Shown here: positions 9,237-18,246 of the stretch, piece by piece
How positions within the stretch are numbered: position 1 is the stretch's first letter
Layout: every line of letters begins with the position of its first letter
NCBI RefSeq assembly: GCF_036287215.1
Contig: NZ_CP142860.1
Coordinates: forward strand, 3,162,001-3,226,000
Source of the DNA: Caproiciproducens sp. CPB-2
GTDB taxonomy: Bacteria > Bacillota > Clostridia > Oscillospirales > Acutalibacteraceae
Length of the DNA: 64,000 nucleotides
Direction: 5' to 3'
The notes under the pieces: generated by a model
What the model was told of the DNA's origin: nothing
The model's input: only the letters and a program-made list of their open reading frames with translations
Database searches by the model: none
Translations under genes and position numbers: made by a program

Positions 9237-10256
9237 TTAATAAACGCGGGTGGGAAGGTCTTTGGCGGCGGTATCGGCGCGGAAAACGCTTTCTTCGGAT
9301 TTGATCCACTTTTCAACCGTTTCGCCGTTCTTCAGCTTCTGGCAGGTCTCAAAGAACTGGGGTCCGAGCAGCGGGTTGCACTCTACGGTGACATTTGCTT
9401 CCCCGTCGACCATGGCCTGGAAAATCCCCTTGACGCCGTCGCAGGAAACGGTCTTGATGTCCTTGCCGGGCTTCATTCCCGCTTCTTTCATAGCCTCGAT
9501 CGCGCCGAGCATCATGTCGTCGTTATGCGCGTAAACCGCATTGATCTGGTTGCCGTAGGTTTTCAGGAAGGATTCCATGACTTCCTTGCCCTTGGCCCTT
9601 GTGAAATCGCCCGTCTGAGAAGCCAGAACCTTCATGTCCGGATATTTCGCAGCCAGCTGATCGTCAAAGCCTTTCTTTCTGTCATTCGCCGCGGAAGCGC
9701 CCACGGTTCCTTCCAGTTCAACAACGTTTCCCTTGTTGTTCAGCAGCTTTGCCAGCTCGTCGGCGGCGTTCTGCCCTTCCGTGATGAAATCGGAGCCGAT
9801 AAACGTGGCGTACAGGTCATCGGAAACCTTTGCCCTGCGGTCGAGCAGAACGATCGGGATCCCGGCGTCCTTCGCCTCTGTAAACACGGCGTCCCAGCCC
9901 GTTTCCACAACCGGGGCGAGGCCGATGACGTCAACGCCCATCTCAATAAAGGATTTTATCGCCTTAATCTGATTTTCCTGCTTCTGCTGTGCGTCCGCAA
10001 ACTTGAAATCGATGGTGTCCACATGCTGTCCGGCATAGAACTGAATGGACGCCGTTTCCGCGTCGCGCCAGCCGGATTCCTGCCCGATCTGCGCGAAGCC
10101 GACCGTCAGCTTTTTGTTGCCCTCCGCCTTGGAAACGACTTCCGCGCCGGACTGTGTGCCCGCCGACGCGGTGTTCGCCGCAGGCGCGCCGGCGCATCCG
10201 CCCAACGCAAGGCCCGCGATGCATACGGTTAAAATTGCAGCAAGTATTCTTTTCAA
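9237..10256 (-). CDS. Sugar ABC transporter substrate-binding lipoprotein (YtfQ-like)
   Basis: A 339-residue lipoprotein: signal peptide, lipobox LGGC, then one periplasmic-binding domain (GFAQIGQESGWRDAETASI near residue 53, YAHNDDMMLGAIEAMKEAG and CNPLLGPQFFETCQ toward the end). These segments match the YtfQ branch, which binds galactofuranose in E. coli; the actual ligand here is not proven. It begins with TTG, preceded by GGAGGAG at good spacing. It is first in the transporter operon. Confidence 0.9.
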   Translation of the reverse strand: MKRILAAILTVCIAGLALGGCAGAPAANTASAGTQSGAEVVSKAEGNKKLTVGFAQIGQESGWRDAETASIQFYAGQHVDTIDFKFADAQQKQENQIKAIKSFIEMGVDVIGLAPVVETGWDAVFTEAKDAGIPIVLLDRRAKVSDDLYATFIGSDFITEGQNAADELAKLLNNKGNVVELEGTVGASAANDRKKGFDDQLAAKYPDMKVLASQTGDFTRAKGKEVMESFLKTYGNQINAVYAHNDDMMLGAIEAMKEAGMKPGKDIKTVSCDGVKGIFQAMVDGEANVTVECNPLLGPQFFETCQKLKNGETVEKWIKSEESVFRADTAAKDLPTRVY

Positions 10257-10518
10257 ATTTTTCTCCTCCGCTTCCGGGGGATCGCCCCCCTTATTTCGTT
10301 TCCATTGTAGTGCATCCTCCCTTTTAAGTCTTTACAATAACAAAACCTGTTTGTATCATTTTTTAGCATCCTCCGGAAAGCATTTTTCCGCCGGACGCCG
10401 CAGCCTGTCCGATTTTGCGATTGTTTGTATCGTTTTGTCGAATAGTCACCCCACAGTCGGAGGAGCTTTGTATAAGAATGGGAGGGGTTGGGGGTGGGGA
10501 GAAAACATTGAAAAAAGA
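10257..10518 (-). promoter_or_regulatory. Upstream region of the sugar transporter operon
   Basis: This non-coding stretch holds the operon's leader. Visible elements are a strong ribosome site (GGAGGAG), a short GGGGG-CGAT-CCCCC hairpin about 20 bp from the start codon, and a possible -10 (TACAAT) without a convincing -35. The lack of a good -35 would fit activator-dependent transcription by the neighbouring AraC-type regulator (inference). Confidence 0.4.
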
Positions 10519-10543
10519 AAAAAGCCGCGGACTGCAGCTTTTT
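10519..10543 (-). terminator. Rho-independent terminator of the DUF3298 gene
   Basis: Ten-base arms (AAAAAGCTGC / GCGGCTTTTT on the minus strand, one T-G pair) around a five-base loop, running into T residues, 24 bp after the stop codon. Confidence 0.8.
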
Positions 10544-10566
10544 CGTGTGTTTTTATTGAATTTTTT

Positions 10567-11259
10567 TCAGCGGAGCGCACAGGACGGCTTCCAGCCCAAA
10601 ACGTCATACGGAACGGTAAAAACGACGATCCCCGTGGAATACGGCGCGATTTCATACTGCTGATAATAGATCGCGACGCCCTGCGGGGTCAGGTAATACT
10701 GCTCCTCATTGAAGTACTGGGCGATCAGCTTGCGGTAATCATCAAAATAGATCCCCGGATTTTCCGCCATATTCCGGTCGGCCTGCTTTAAAATATTCTG
10801 CAGAAGCCGGTACCGGTAATTGCTGTGCGGCCCGAAGAACCGCGCGAGCGGATAACGCCTGCCGTTTTGCAGGCTCCACGTGTCGGAACGACGGACGGTG
10901 TTGCCGTGCGCCCCGCCCGTATATTCGTACTGGTCGCGGTAAAGGCTCAGAAAACAGTTTTCGTTGTAGGCCGTTTCATATCTCAAAACGGCGTCATACG
11001 GCCGGAACGGGAATCCGTTTGTCTGGGAATCGCGGTATTCCTGAACGGCCTGCCGGTACAGGGTTCCCGCAACATAGCGGTAGAAATTTTCCGTCTGCAT
11101 CCGGATCATGCCGTTGATCCGGCTTTCGGCCGCCCGGTTTCCCCCGAGCCTTACCTCCGGGAATTCGGCGGTCATGGTGATCATCACGGTATTCTCATAC
11201 TGGAATTCCCGCTCGACCTTCTGGGCGGTCAGTTCCGCGCTGAAATTCGGTTCGTACAT
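10567..11259 (-). CDS. DUF3298 (RsiV-like) domain protein
   Basis: A 230-residue protein with the DUF3298 hallmark YTGGAHGN (about residue 110) and the terminal block YYQQYEIAPYSTGIVVFTVPY. The domain occurs in the extracellular part of the anti-sigma factor RsiV and in related proteins. Here there is no signal peptide or membrane helix, so the protein looks cytoplasmic or its export is unusual. The start is the second ATG, which has GGAGGG at proper spacing. It is a single gene with its own terminator. The function is unknown. Confidence 0.8.
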   Translation of the reverse strand: MYEPNFSAELTAQKVEREFQYENTVMITMTAEFPEVRLGGNRAAESRINGMIRMQTENFYRYVAGTLYRQAVQEYRDSQTNGFPFRPYDAVLRYETAYNENCFLSLYRDQYEYTGGAHGNTVRRSDTWSLQNGRRYPLARFFGPHSNYRYRLLQNILKQADRNMAENPGIYFDDYRKLIAQYFNEEQYYLTPQGVAIYYQQYEIAPYSTGIVVFTVPYDVLGWKPSCALR

Positions 11260-11315
11260 TTTCATCCCTCCGCCCCATCATATGCCGGAAAAAGCGGTAA
11301 GGACTCAGAATTTAA

Positions 11316-12311
11316 TTACACGACATAGAGAATGGAACAGCCGCCGAGCTTTTCCGCGATCTCCCGCCGGAGCAGTTCTTCCCCCTGCGCGCGCAGCTCG
11401 TTGCGGTAGCAGTACTTTCCGCGCCCTCTCACCGTCATCAGGGAAGCGTCGTAAAGCTCCGCCGCGTTGGGAAACGCTTCGTTGTTGATCGCCCGGTGAA
11501 CATAGCTGTAGGTCATAAAGATGATCTCAATGGTCAGCTCTTTCTTTGCCCTCGGAGACAGTTCGTCGACAAGCTGCTGAATCAGCTGCGCGTAGAGCTT
11601 CTGCCAGCCGCCCAGAAGAACGACCGGGGCAATCAAAAACCCCACCCGGTACCCCGCTTCGCACATCTTATTCAAAGCCTGTATCCTGTTTTTTAACGGA
11701 GAGGTCCCGAATTCCACCCTGCTGATGATTTCCTGAGGATTGACGCTCATACGGAAAATGGTCCTGCCCCGGTGTTCCAGATTCAGCAGGGGGTCCACCA
11801 TGTCGAACTTGGTCGGGAACGTCAGAAAGCCCTTTTCGCTCTTTGCAAAGCGCTCGATCGTCCAGACGAGGTTTCCCGTAATGGTGTTTTCCAGTACAAG
11901 GTCGCTGTTGCTGCCGATTTCAAAGGTCAGATCGCGGTCCGCGGCGGCGGCCGTTTTCATCAGCTTGCCGAGCATCTGCTCCCGGTTGACGAACAGCCTC
12001 AAATACGAGCATTTGTTGTAGTTGCAGACCAGATAGCAGTAAAGGCACGCCGCGCTGCAGCCGGAGGAGGTATACGGCACCAGAAAATCGGAAATCTTAT
12101 GGTTTTCCACATATTTGTGCGTCTTGCGGACGCCGACGATCAGGTACCGCTTCATACGGCCGAATTCCCGGTTGGAATTGCCGCGAAGCTCCTCGATATT
12201 GTTATGGCTGTGGATCGGTATCCACGGCGCTTCATTGAATTTCTGCCGCAGCTGCTCCCCCAGTTCATAGGAAAGAGCGTCCGGCTCATAATAGACGCGT
12301 TCCGGATACAT
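11316..12311 (-). CDS. splB: Spore photoproduct lyase (radical SAM)
   Basis: A 331-residue radical SAM enzyme that reverses the thymine dimer 'spore photoproduct' in germinating spores. The cluster-binding motif CSAACLYC (C-x3-C-x2-C) is at about residue 86, followed by the family's YLVCNYNKCSYLR. The conserved SplB segments GSNSDLVLEN, FPTKFDMVDPLL and RMSVNPQEII are present. Length matches the family. The ATG follows GGAAGGTGAT. It indicates an endospore-forming host. Confidence 0.92.
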   Translation of the reverse strand: MYPERVYYEPDALSYELGEQLRQKFNEAPWIPIHSHNNIEELRGNSNREFGRMKRYLIVGVRKTHKYVENHKISDFLVPYTSSGCSAACLYCYLVCNYNKCSYLRLFVNREQMLGKLMKTAAAADRDLTFEIGSNSDLVLENTITGNLVWTIERFAKSEKGFLTFPTKFDMVDPLLNLEHRGRTIFRMSVNPQEIISRVEFGTSPLKNRIQALNKMCEAGYRVGFLIAPVVLLGGWQKLYAQLIQQLVDELSPRAKKELTIEIIFMTYSYVHRAINNEAFPNAAELYDASLMTVRGRGKYCYRNELRAQGEELLRREIAEKLGGCSILYVV

Positions 12312-12421
12312 TTTATCACCTTCCGGTCTATTATTGACAGCCGGACGGCGTCTATGCGGCAAAAAAACCGCTACGCTGTTTATCGTCCCCGCAAACCGCG
12401 CCGCGGCTTTGAAAAATCGGC

Positions 12422-13123
12422 TCAGATATAATGGACCTCTATGCCGCCGAGCTGTACGTTGCCCGTCAGGGTAAGCTGCGGGGCGTTTTCCGCGGGCTGT
12501 GCCAGACGGATGTCGTTGTCCACGCCGCCAAGGCTGGTGCTTACATGGTCAATGACCTGCCAGGAGCGGGGAACATAGAGCTTGATTGCACCGAAGCTGC
12601 AGTCAAGGAAAATCTCCGCGCCGTCCGGACTGAGCTGAGCCTGATCGAAGAACAGCTCCAGCGCGCCGAACGAGACGTAGAACTGTCCGCTTTTCAGGCG
12701 GTCGCCGTGCAGATACTTGCTGGATGCGCCGAAATTCACTTTTGCGTAGGGGTTGTTGTCGTCGATGTTTTCCGTCGTCGGCTGAATGGACTCTCCATGG
12801 CGCCAGCACATGTGGCTGTTCGGGTGCCTGTGAAAGAGGAAGCTGAAGCCCGTGCTGGCAAAAATGGCGGCCAGAATCAAAAGCCAGAGGGAAATCCGGA
12901 CGAGGTGAAGCGGCTGCTGGTAGATCACATAAAGAAATGCCAGAGGAACGAAAATGCCGAAGTAATTGCGGTGAACCGCGCTGCTGATCAGCAGCGCCGC
13001 GAGCAGAACCGTCGCCAGAACGCTGGCAAACCCGATCTGTACAAAAGACCCTGTCTGGCTGGCAATGACAAATACCGCCGAGAGCAGGAAGAAAATTCCC
13101 CAAAACCAATTTCTACTTTTCAT
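12422..13123 (-). CDS. LiaF-like membrane protein
   Basis: A 233-residue protein with four predicted membrane helices in the first 115 residues and a C-terminal soluble beta-rich domain (SFGALELFFDQAQL, FLDCSFGAIKLYVP, SLGGVDN). This matches the LiaF transmembrane/C-terminal type, in which repeated 'F.G....' strands form a beta-helix. It overlaps the upstream LytTR regulator gene by 11 bp. The pair therefore probably forms a regulator plus membrane modulator unit, analogous to other LytTR-membrane inhibitor pairs (inference). Confidence 0.78.
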   Translation of the reverse strand: MKSRNWFWGIFFLLSAVFVIASQTGSFVQIGFASVLATVLLAALLISSAVHRNYFGIFVPLAFLYVIYQQPLHLVRISLWLLILAAIFASTGFSFLFHRHPNSHMCWRHGESIQPTTENIDDNNPYAKVNFGASSKYLHGDRLKSGQFYVSFGALELFFDQAQLSPDGAEIFLDCSFGAIKLYVPRSWQVIDHVSTSLGGVDNDIRLAQPAENAPQLTLTGNVQLGGIEVHYI

Positions 13124-13577
13124 AAGTGCTCCTTTCGTTTAAACGCTGCCGCAGCTCGCTGTAATAGTACCGCGACACGTATACCTGTTTGTGGCTGTTG
13201 ATGAACTGAACCAGGCTGGAAGCGGTAAGGTTCCGCGTGATGGAGTACACCTGCAGGATATTGACGATGGTGGATTTCGCCGCCCGCACAAAGTTTTTCG
13301 GAAGAATTTCCTCCAGCTCGTACAGACGGTATTTGATCCGGTAAGCGTCGTTTGCGGTGTGGGCGTAAATATGCTCTCCCTCCGTTTCAAAGAACAGGAC
13401 CTCGTCCAGCGGAAAATAGAATTCCTGATTCTGTTTGAAAAAGGTGATCTTGGTGTTCTGGGAGGACTGTTCCAGAACATAGCGGTGTATTTTCTGAATG
13501 GTGTCGTCCACGCGGCCGCAGCGGATCAGCACCTCATCCTCATCCAGATCGTTGACTACCTCAATGCGTATCTTCAC
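13113..13577 (-). CDS. LytTR-family DNA-binding regulator
   Basis: A 154-residue protein whose C-terminal half is a LytTR domain (FYFPLDEVLFFETEGEHIYAH, then YELEEILPKNFVRAAKSTIVNI). There is no receiver domain; the N-terminal 50 residues are a short alpha/beta segment common to stand-alone LytTR regulators. It starts with GTG after AGGGGG. It is co-transcribed with the LiaF-like membrane gene. Confidence 0.85.
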   Translation of the reverse strand: MKIRIEVVNDLDEDEVLIRCGRVDDTIQKIHRYVLEQSSQNTKITFFKQNQEFYFPLDEVLFFETEGEHIYAHTANDAYRIKYRLYELEEILPKNFVRAAKSTIVNILQVYSITRNLTASSLVQFINSHKQVYVSRYYYSELRQRLNERSTYEK

Positions 13578-13790
13578 CTGACCACCCCCTCTGCAGACAG
13601 TATAGCGGGTTTGCGGCGGGATGAAAAGGGAAAAACGCCGTCCGGTCGCATTTCCGCCCGCAACAGGTAAAAAAATCCGGATAAAAGGGAGCGTCCGCCC
13701 CGCCCGCCGCAAATTCCTGCCGTTTTATCCCGTTGCCGGCCCGATTGGCGCGATGACCGAAAAACGGCGGCCCGGCCCCTGTGCGAACGC

Positions 13791-13821
13791 AAAAAGGGAA
13801 CCCGGCGAACCGGGTTCCCTT
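13791..13821 (-). terminator. Terminator downstream of telA
   Basis: A perfect 12-bp stem (AAGGGAACCCGG / CCGGGTTCCCTT) with a four-base loop, followed on the minus strand by TTTTT. It closes the xpaC-telA transcript. Confidence 0.88.
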
Positions 13822-13824
13822 GAG

Positions 13825-13905
13825 AATGTCGGAAGCAGGCATACAGACTCCCCAGTCAGGCTTCGCCTGCCAGCCCCCTCACGGAGCGGGCTAAAAAGGA
13901 GGAAC
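13825..13905. repeat. Degenerate copy of a clostridial intergenic repeat
   Basis: GC-rich non-coding sequence containing ACTCCCCAGTCAGGCTTCG, then CCAGCCCCCTCACGGAG. It resembles interspersed intergenic repeats I know from gut Clostridia (CTCCCCAGTC...GCCCCCTC). Two other related stretches lie near 58.4 and 59.4 kb. Family membership is from memory and not verified. The remaining bases from 13578 to 13790 show no gene. Confidence 0.4.
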
Positions 13906-13928
13906 GGCTTGATCGGCTTCAAAAAAGC

Positions 13929-15065
13929 TCAGCGCAGCTGCAGGAGCTTGTTTTTCAGGTCGGTCTCCAGCTTTCTGAGCTCCTGTTCCGCCTGCGTGCG
14001 TTTTTCGCGGCCGTCCTTCTGGATCTGCATAACCTCGTCCAGCGTGGAGATGAGCGTCTCGTTGGTATGCTTCAGCGTTTCGATGTCCACAATTCCGCGC
14101 TCGGACTCCTTCTGCGTTTCGATCGTCGCCATTTTGAGCGCGTCGGCATTCTTGCGCAGCAGGGTGTTCGTCATATCCGTGACCTCGCGCTGGGCCTTGG
14201 CCGCCTGTGTGGAGTGCTCCACGCCCAGCGCCAGCACCATCTGGCTTTTCCACAGAGGAATGGTGTTGACAATGGTCGACTGGATTTTTTCACTCATAAT
14301 CAGATCGTTGTTCTGTATCAGGCGCAGCTGGGGCGCCATCTGAATGGATACCATGCGGGTCAGGTCCAGATCGTGCAGCTTCTTTTCAAAACGGTTGCAC
14401 ATGTTGGACAGGTCGTTCGCCGCCTGTGCGTCCTCCGGCAGGCCGGATGCCTGCGCTTTCTGCTGCAGGGCGGGAAGGTCGTTTGAGCGCACCTGCTTTA
14501 GCTTCTGATCTCCGGCGAGCAGATACATGGAAAGCTCCTTGAAATAGGTCTTATTGACCTCATACATTTTATCCAGAATGGAAATATCCTTTAAAAGCTG
14601 TACCTGATGCGCTTCCAGCACGTCGCAGATCTGGTCGACGTTGGTTTCCGCCTTGGCGTAACGGGCTTTCAGGGCGATGATTTTATTGCCGCCGCGCTTG
14701 AAACGCGCGAAAAAGCCTTTATCGTCCTCGTCGACCTCAAAGCTTTTCAGCTCGGCCACTACGCCGGAGAGCATCTTACCGACTTCGCCCAAATCCTTGG
14801 TGCGCACGTTTTCCAGCGCGCTTTCGGAAAAGTCGGCCATTTTTTTCTGGGCCCCCACGCCGTACTGAAGAATCTGGTTGCTGTTCGTCAGGTCGATCTT
14901 CGCGGCGAAATCCGCCACCATCTTCTGTTCGGCAGGAGTAAGCTGCGGTTCCGGCGCGGCGCCCTGCGCGGGGACCGCCTGCTCAAGAATCGTCTGTGCG
15001 GAAACGGGCTGCCCGGAAGCCGGGTCAAGGGTGAGCTCCGGAACAGGGATCTCATTCTGATTCAT
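13929..15065 (-). CDS. TelA-family (toxic anion resistance) protein
   Basis: A 378-residue, largely alpha-helical cytoplasmic protein of the TelA/KlaA family (PF05816). Characteristic segments are GGNKIIALKARYAKAETNVDQ, then LTRMVSIQMAPQLRLIQNN and IPLWKSQMVLAL. The N-terminal about 40 residues are proline/glutamine-rich. The family is linked to tellurite and cell-envelope stress, but its biochemical role is unclear. It is downstream of an XpaC-like gene, a common pairing in Firmicutes. Confidence 0.9.
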   Translation of the reverse strand: MNQNEIPVPELTLDPASGQPVSAQTILEQAVPAQGAAPEPQLTPAEQKMVADFAAKIDLTNSNQILQYGVGAQKKMADFSESALENVRTKDLGEVGKMLSGVVAELKSFEVDEDDKGFFARFKRGGNKIIALKARYAKAETNVDQICDVLEAHQVQLLKDISILDKMYEVNKTYFKELSMYLLAGDQKLKQVRSNDLPALQQKAQASGLPEDAQAANDLSNMCNRFEKKLHDLDLTRMVSIQMAPQLRLIQNNDLIMSEKIQSTIVNTIPLWKSQMVLALGVEHSTQAAKAQREVTDMTNTLLRKNADALKMATIETQKESERGIVDIETLKHTNETLISTLDEVMQIQKDGREKRTQAEQELRKLETDLKNKLLQLR

Positions 15066-15113
15066 GGTAAATCCTCCATACCAATTAATAATTCTTTATC
15101 ATTCGGTTTCCTT

Positions 15114-16319
15114 TTAAGAAAGTTTGCTTTCGTCCGGCTCTTTCGCAAAGTCGCTGCCGGTCAGGCCCTCCTGTTTGAGCATGGTTTCCAGCGTGGAAAT
15201 ATCCGCGGAAACGTCAAGCGCGTCGTCGGCGAACAGGGCATCCAACAGGTTTTCAAAGGCTTTGTTGACCGTATCCAGCGCCCGCTCGATTTCCTCCTTG
15301 GCTCTGGTAATATTTTCCCCCTGTACCGGCTGTGTTTCAAACTCTTCGTAAGACTTCACCAGCTTCAGGGTCGTGGGCATATAGTAACGAATAAACCGGC
15401 GGATGTCCGGCAGCTTTTCGGGATGCTTCCGCACACACTCAAAAATGCGGGCCGTCACGTTTTCAAGCCGGTCCAGCTTTCCGGAGATCACCTCGCCCGA
15501 CAGGGCGTCGTTTGCGGCGCGGATCTGCCGCAGATACCCGTTGCCCTCTTCCCTGACGGCCGCGAGCTCCGCTTCCTTCGGGTCCGCCTGTTTCGCCTCT
15601 TGTGTCCGTGCGGCTTCCGTGCGGGCGGCATAGGCCCTCTCCGCTTCCAGATACTCGCCATACGTCTTGTCGTCCACCATAAAGCAGGTTTCATCGCGGT
15701 CCAGATGCCCCTGCGGGCATGCGCCGCTGACGATCATCTTTTTAAGGTCTTTCTTCGCGCGTTCCTGCGTCACTCCGGCCGTGTCGGCCAGCTTGGCCAC
15801 CGTGCAGAAAGCCGCGCTGCCCATCGCCTCGCGGTACCGCGCAAAGCGGCGCGCACGGCGGCGCAGGGCGATTCCGTAGCCCATCATGCCGAAAACGGCC
15901 AGCGTAATGGGTATTAAAACGGAAAAGGCCACGGCAAAATCCGATAAAGTCATATATCCGGTAACGCCTACCATGAGGACCGAAATGTCCGCGATCAGCA
16001 TCGGAATTCCCACACTGGCGCCGACGATTGCATAAACAAGGCCGGAAATTCCCCCCGGCATCCTGCTCCGGAACGCGGTACGGACGGACGGTTCCCGGTA
16101 GGCAGCCCGCGTATCCTGCGATGCCCGGCCGTAGGTATAAGCCGGGCGCTGACCCGCATCGTTCCCGCTGCGAAGGTCTTCATCATCCTCGCCGGTAAAC
16201 TTCCGGACGCTCTTGTCCACCGCCCGGCCGATTTCTTCAAAATTGCCGGAGCGCACGGCACGCCGCACGGCTCGTCCGACTTCTCTCCCAATATTATATT
16301 TATCGTATTTGTTCCGCAT
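15114..16319 (-). CDS. XpaC-like 5-bromo-4-chloroindolyl phosphate hydrolysis family protein
   Basis: A 401-residue protein. A basic N-terminus (GREVGRAVRRAVRSGNFEEI) carries the short repeat-like segment usual in this family. Two hydrophobic segments (about residues 105-165) are followed by a long helical cytoplasmic domain. The C-terminal half matches XpaC-type proteins (FIRYYMPTTLKLVKSYEEF). The ATG after CTGGAGGAAGC was chosen over a longer frame. It forms an operon with telA. The family name derives from a phenotype; the enzymatic activity is not established. Confidence 0.85.
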   Translation of the reverse strand: MRNKYDKYNIGREVGRAVRRAVRSGNFEEIGRAVDKSVRKFTGEDDEDLRSGNDAGQRPAYTYGRASQDTRAAYREPSVRTAFRSRMPGGISGLVYAIVGASVGIPMLIADISVLMVGVTGYMTLSDFAVAFSVLIPITLAVFGMMGYGIALRRRARRFARYREAMGSAAFCTVAKLADTAGVTQERAKKDLKKMIVSGACPQGHLDRDETCFMVDDKTYGEYLEAERAYAARTEAARTQEAKQADPKEAELAAVREEGNGYLRQIRAANDALSGEVISGKLDRLENVTARIFECVRKHPEKLPDIRRFIRYYMPTTLKLVKSYEEFETQPVQGENITRAKEEIERALDTVNKAFENLLDALFADDALDVSADISTLETMLKQEGLTGSDFAKEPDESKLS

Positions 16320-16377
16320 TGCTTCCTCCAGAGAACCCGCTGTGCAGCCCCGTGCACAGATGGACAGTGTTTTTTTC

Positions 16378-16406
16378 ATTATAAATCATTTAACATGAAA
16401 TAACAA
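16378..16406 (-). promoter_or_regulatory. Promoter of the xpaC-telA operon
   Basis: Minus-strand TTGTTA, 17 bases, TATAAT, about 60 bp upstream of the xpaC-like start codon. Confidence 0.65.
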
Positions 16407-16494
16407 CTTCTCCTGAATATTTCGCGCGCCTGCCGGCGGATGTTCGCGGCTGCAGTGAACACGGTCCCTTAAATGAATGACTTTCAAGAAAAGA

Positions 16495-16505
16495 GCCGCA
16501 TCGGA
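16495..16505. terminator. Left half of a terminator hairpin split by the IS
   Basis: GCCGCATCGGA here pairs perfectly with TCCGATGCGGC at 18247-18257 beyond the IS element. Removing the IS and one target duplication restores an 11-bp stem with loop TTTCCT, flanked by T-rich sequence on both strands. The original hairpin most likely terminated the small minus-strand gene at 18.3 kb. Confidence 0.75.
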
Positions 16506-16594
16506 TTTCCTGGTGTGCACCCCGTCAAGAGGACAATGAAAAAATAAAAAGATTTTTAGGACTGCTGTCCGCCGGAACCGGCGGGCAGCAATTT

Positions 16595-17497
16595 TTACGC
16601 AGCTTTTGCGTACTGTGCATGGAACTCCATGGGTGTCATAACAGACAATCGGCGCTGCAGTCGCCGGTAGTTGTAAAAGTAAATATACTCTGAAATGGCT
16701 TGCGTGATCTGTTTCCGGTCGGTGAATTTGCGTCCATAGTACATTTCCCGTTTGAGGATACCCCAAAAGCCTTCCATCGGCCCATTGTCAATACAGTGCG
16801 CCACTCTGGACATGCTTTGCTTCATCTTGGCGGCATGCAATTTCGAGTGAAAAGAACGGCTGGTATACTGGTACCCCCGGTCACTGTGAAATAGCGGGTG
16901 TGCGTCCGGATTAGCGGCCACGGCAGCATCCAGCGTATTGAATACCAACCTGTTGTCATTATGATCGCCTACGGCATAGGCAACGATGCGCCGGTCGTAC
17001 AAGTCCAGAATAGCGCTCAGATAAACCTTGCGGATTTCCGGGCCGATGAAATACTTGAATTCCGTTACATCGGTCAACCATTTTCGGTTCGGAGCGTCCG
17101 CATAAAATTTGCGGTTCAAATAGTTTTTGGCAATGTATTCCGGCGATGCCGCACTTTTTGTGCACCCGTGCCGACGGTATTTGACGCTGGACTGAATATG
17201 AAGTGCACGGTCGATGCGGAGTACTCGCTTGTCGTTGACATGAATGCCATGATGCCTGTCCAACTCATCCCGTATTCTGCGGTATCCCATATCCGTATGC
17301 AGGCTATGGATTTTCTCGACCTCGCCTGCGATGAGTTCGTTTTCCAACTCGCGGCTGCTTTTCGGGTGCTTCAGCCATCTGTAATACGCCGAGCGCGTGA
17401 TGTGCAGAAAGCCGCAGAGTTTCCAAACAGGGAATACCCGTTCCGCAGACAGCGTGCTTACCGCGCCGTAAGCCGCCGGATGCCTGATGAAGCTCAA
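16595..17497 (-). CDS. IS3-family transposase OrfB (DDE integrase core)
   Basis: A 300-residue catalytic subunit with the HTH_21 region (HTDMGYRRIRDEL) and an rve integrase core. The DDE residues lie in WLTDVTEF, HSDRGYQYTS and GPMEGFWGILKRE. It opens with TTG overlapping the OrfA stop codon (TTGA), but the frame is open further upstream. A run of seven A residues on the coding strand (T7 at 17524-17530) is a good site for the -1 ribosomal frameshift that makes the OrfAB fusion in this family. Confidence 0.93.
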   Translation of the reverse strand: MSFIRHPAAYGAVSTLSAERVFPVWKLCGFLHITRSAYYRWLKHPKSSRELENELIAGEVEKIHSLHTDMGYRRIRDELDRHHGIHVNDKRVLRIDRALHIQSSVKYRRHGCTKSAASPEYIAKNYLNRKFYADAPNRKWLTDVTEFKYFIGPEIRKVYLSAILDLYDRRIVAYAVGDHNDNRLVFNTLDAAVAANPDAHPLFHSDRGYQYTSRSFHSKLHAAKMKQSMSRVAHCIDNGPMEGFWGILKREMYYGRKFTDRKQITQAISEYIYFYNYRRLQRRLSVMTPMEFHAQYAKAA

Positions 17498-18174
17498 CGT
17501 CGCCTCCTCTCCAATTCCTTCACTTTTTTTAACAGAGCGTTCTCCATTTCCAGATCATAGTTTTTCCGTTCAAGCTGAGCAACCTTGTCTCTGAGTTCTT
17601 CTTCCGGCGTCCGGCTCGGAAGCGTCCCGGCCCGGTGTCCCCGCCGGTCCTCCAGCCCCGCCCTGCCCATATTTCGGTATTTCCTCGTCCAGGTGTAAAC
17701 CTGCTGGTAAGAAACTCGATACTTAAGCGCTGTACCGCCGTAATCATTCCCGTTGACGATACACGCTTTTACGATCTCCATCCGTTCTTTCGCGGTTGTA
17801 TCCCGGCCCTTCGTCATGCGACTCCCTCCCGTATGTATCCTGAAGTCTTCATGACAATTATATACCCTCAGCCAATCCCTGAGCTGCCGGGTATCACGGA
17901 TTCCGTACTTTTCGCAGATTTCCTGAAGAGAACCTTTCCCAGCAAGATAATCCAAAACTGCCGATAGTTTCGTTTCCTTGCCGTATGCCCGGTCGTGTCC
18001 GTGGGTCAGAAACCCCGCAGGCCCTTCCGTCTTGTACCGACTGACCCAACGCGCAATCGTCTTGCAATCTACTCCCGCCTGTTTTCCTGCTTCGCTGTAT
18101 CCAATTTTGCCTGACAAATACAATTCTACAATACGGATCTTTTCTTCGGCTGTTGTCTTCTTCCTATTCGGCAT
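17494..18174 (-). CDS. IS3-family transposase OrfA (DNA-binding)
   Basis: A 226-residue protein with two tandem helix-turn-helix units (about residues 10-60, IVELYLSGKIGYSEAGKQAG, and residues 125-175) and a C-terminal leucine-zipper-like coiled coil (LRDKVAQLERKNYDLEMENA). This two-HTH form is typical of the IS150 group. It binds the element ends; fusion to OrfB by frameshifting yields the active transposase. Confidence 0.92.
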   Translation of the reverse strand: MPNRKKTTAEEKIRIVELYLSGKIGYSEAGKQAGVDCKTIARWVSRYKTEGPAGFLTHGHDRAYGKETKLSAVLDYLAGKGSLQEICEKYGIRDTRQLRDWLRVYNCHEDFRIHTGGSRMTKGRDTTAKERMEIVKACIVNGNDYGGTALKYRVSYQQVYTWTRKYRNMGRAGLEDRRGHRAGTLPSRTPEEELRDKVAQLERKNYDLEMENALLKKVKELERRRR

Positions 18175-18246
18175 AATTTTACCCCCAGACTGAAGAACAG
18201 TGCTTTTTTATTTCACTGTCCTATCTGGGGGTAGCATATCATTCCT

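Larger units (their letters stand above)
16511..18241 (-). mobile_element. Complete IS3-family (IS150-like) insertion sequence, 1731 bp
   Basis: Imperfect terminal inverted repeats TGGTGTGCACCCC and TGATATGCTACCCCC are each followed by a related AGGACA.TGAAA segment. The element is flanked by the 4-bp direct duplication TTCC (16507-16510 and 18242-18245). It contains overlapping orfA and orfB. An internal hairpin (arms GCTGCCCGCCGG / CCGGCGGACAGC, one mismatch) lies just after orfB and should stop its transcript. Both ends and both frames are intact, so it could be active. Confidence 0.93.
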
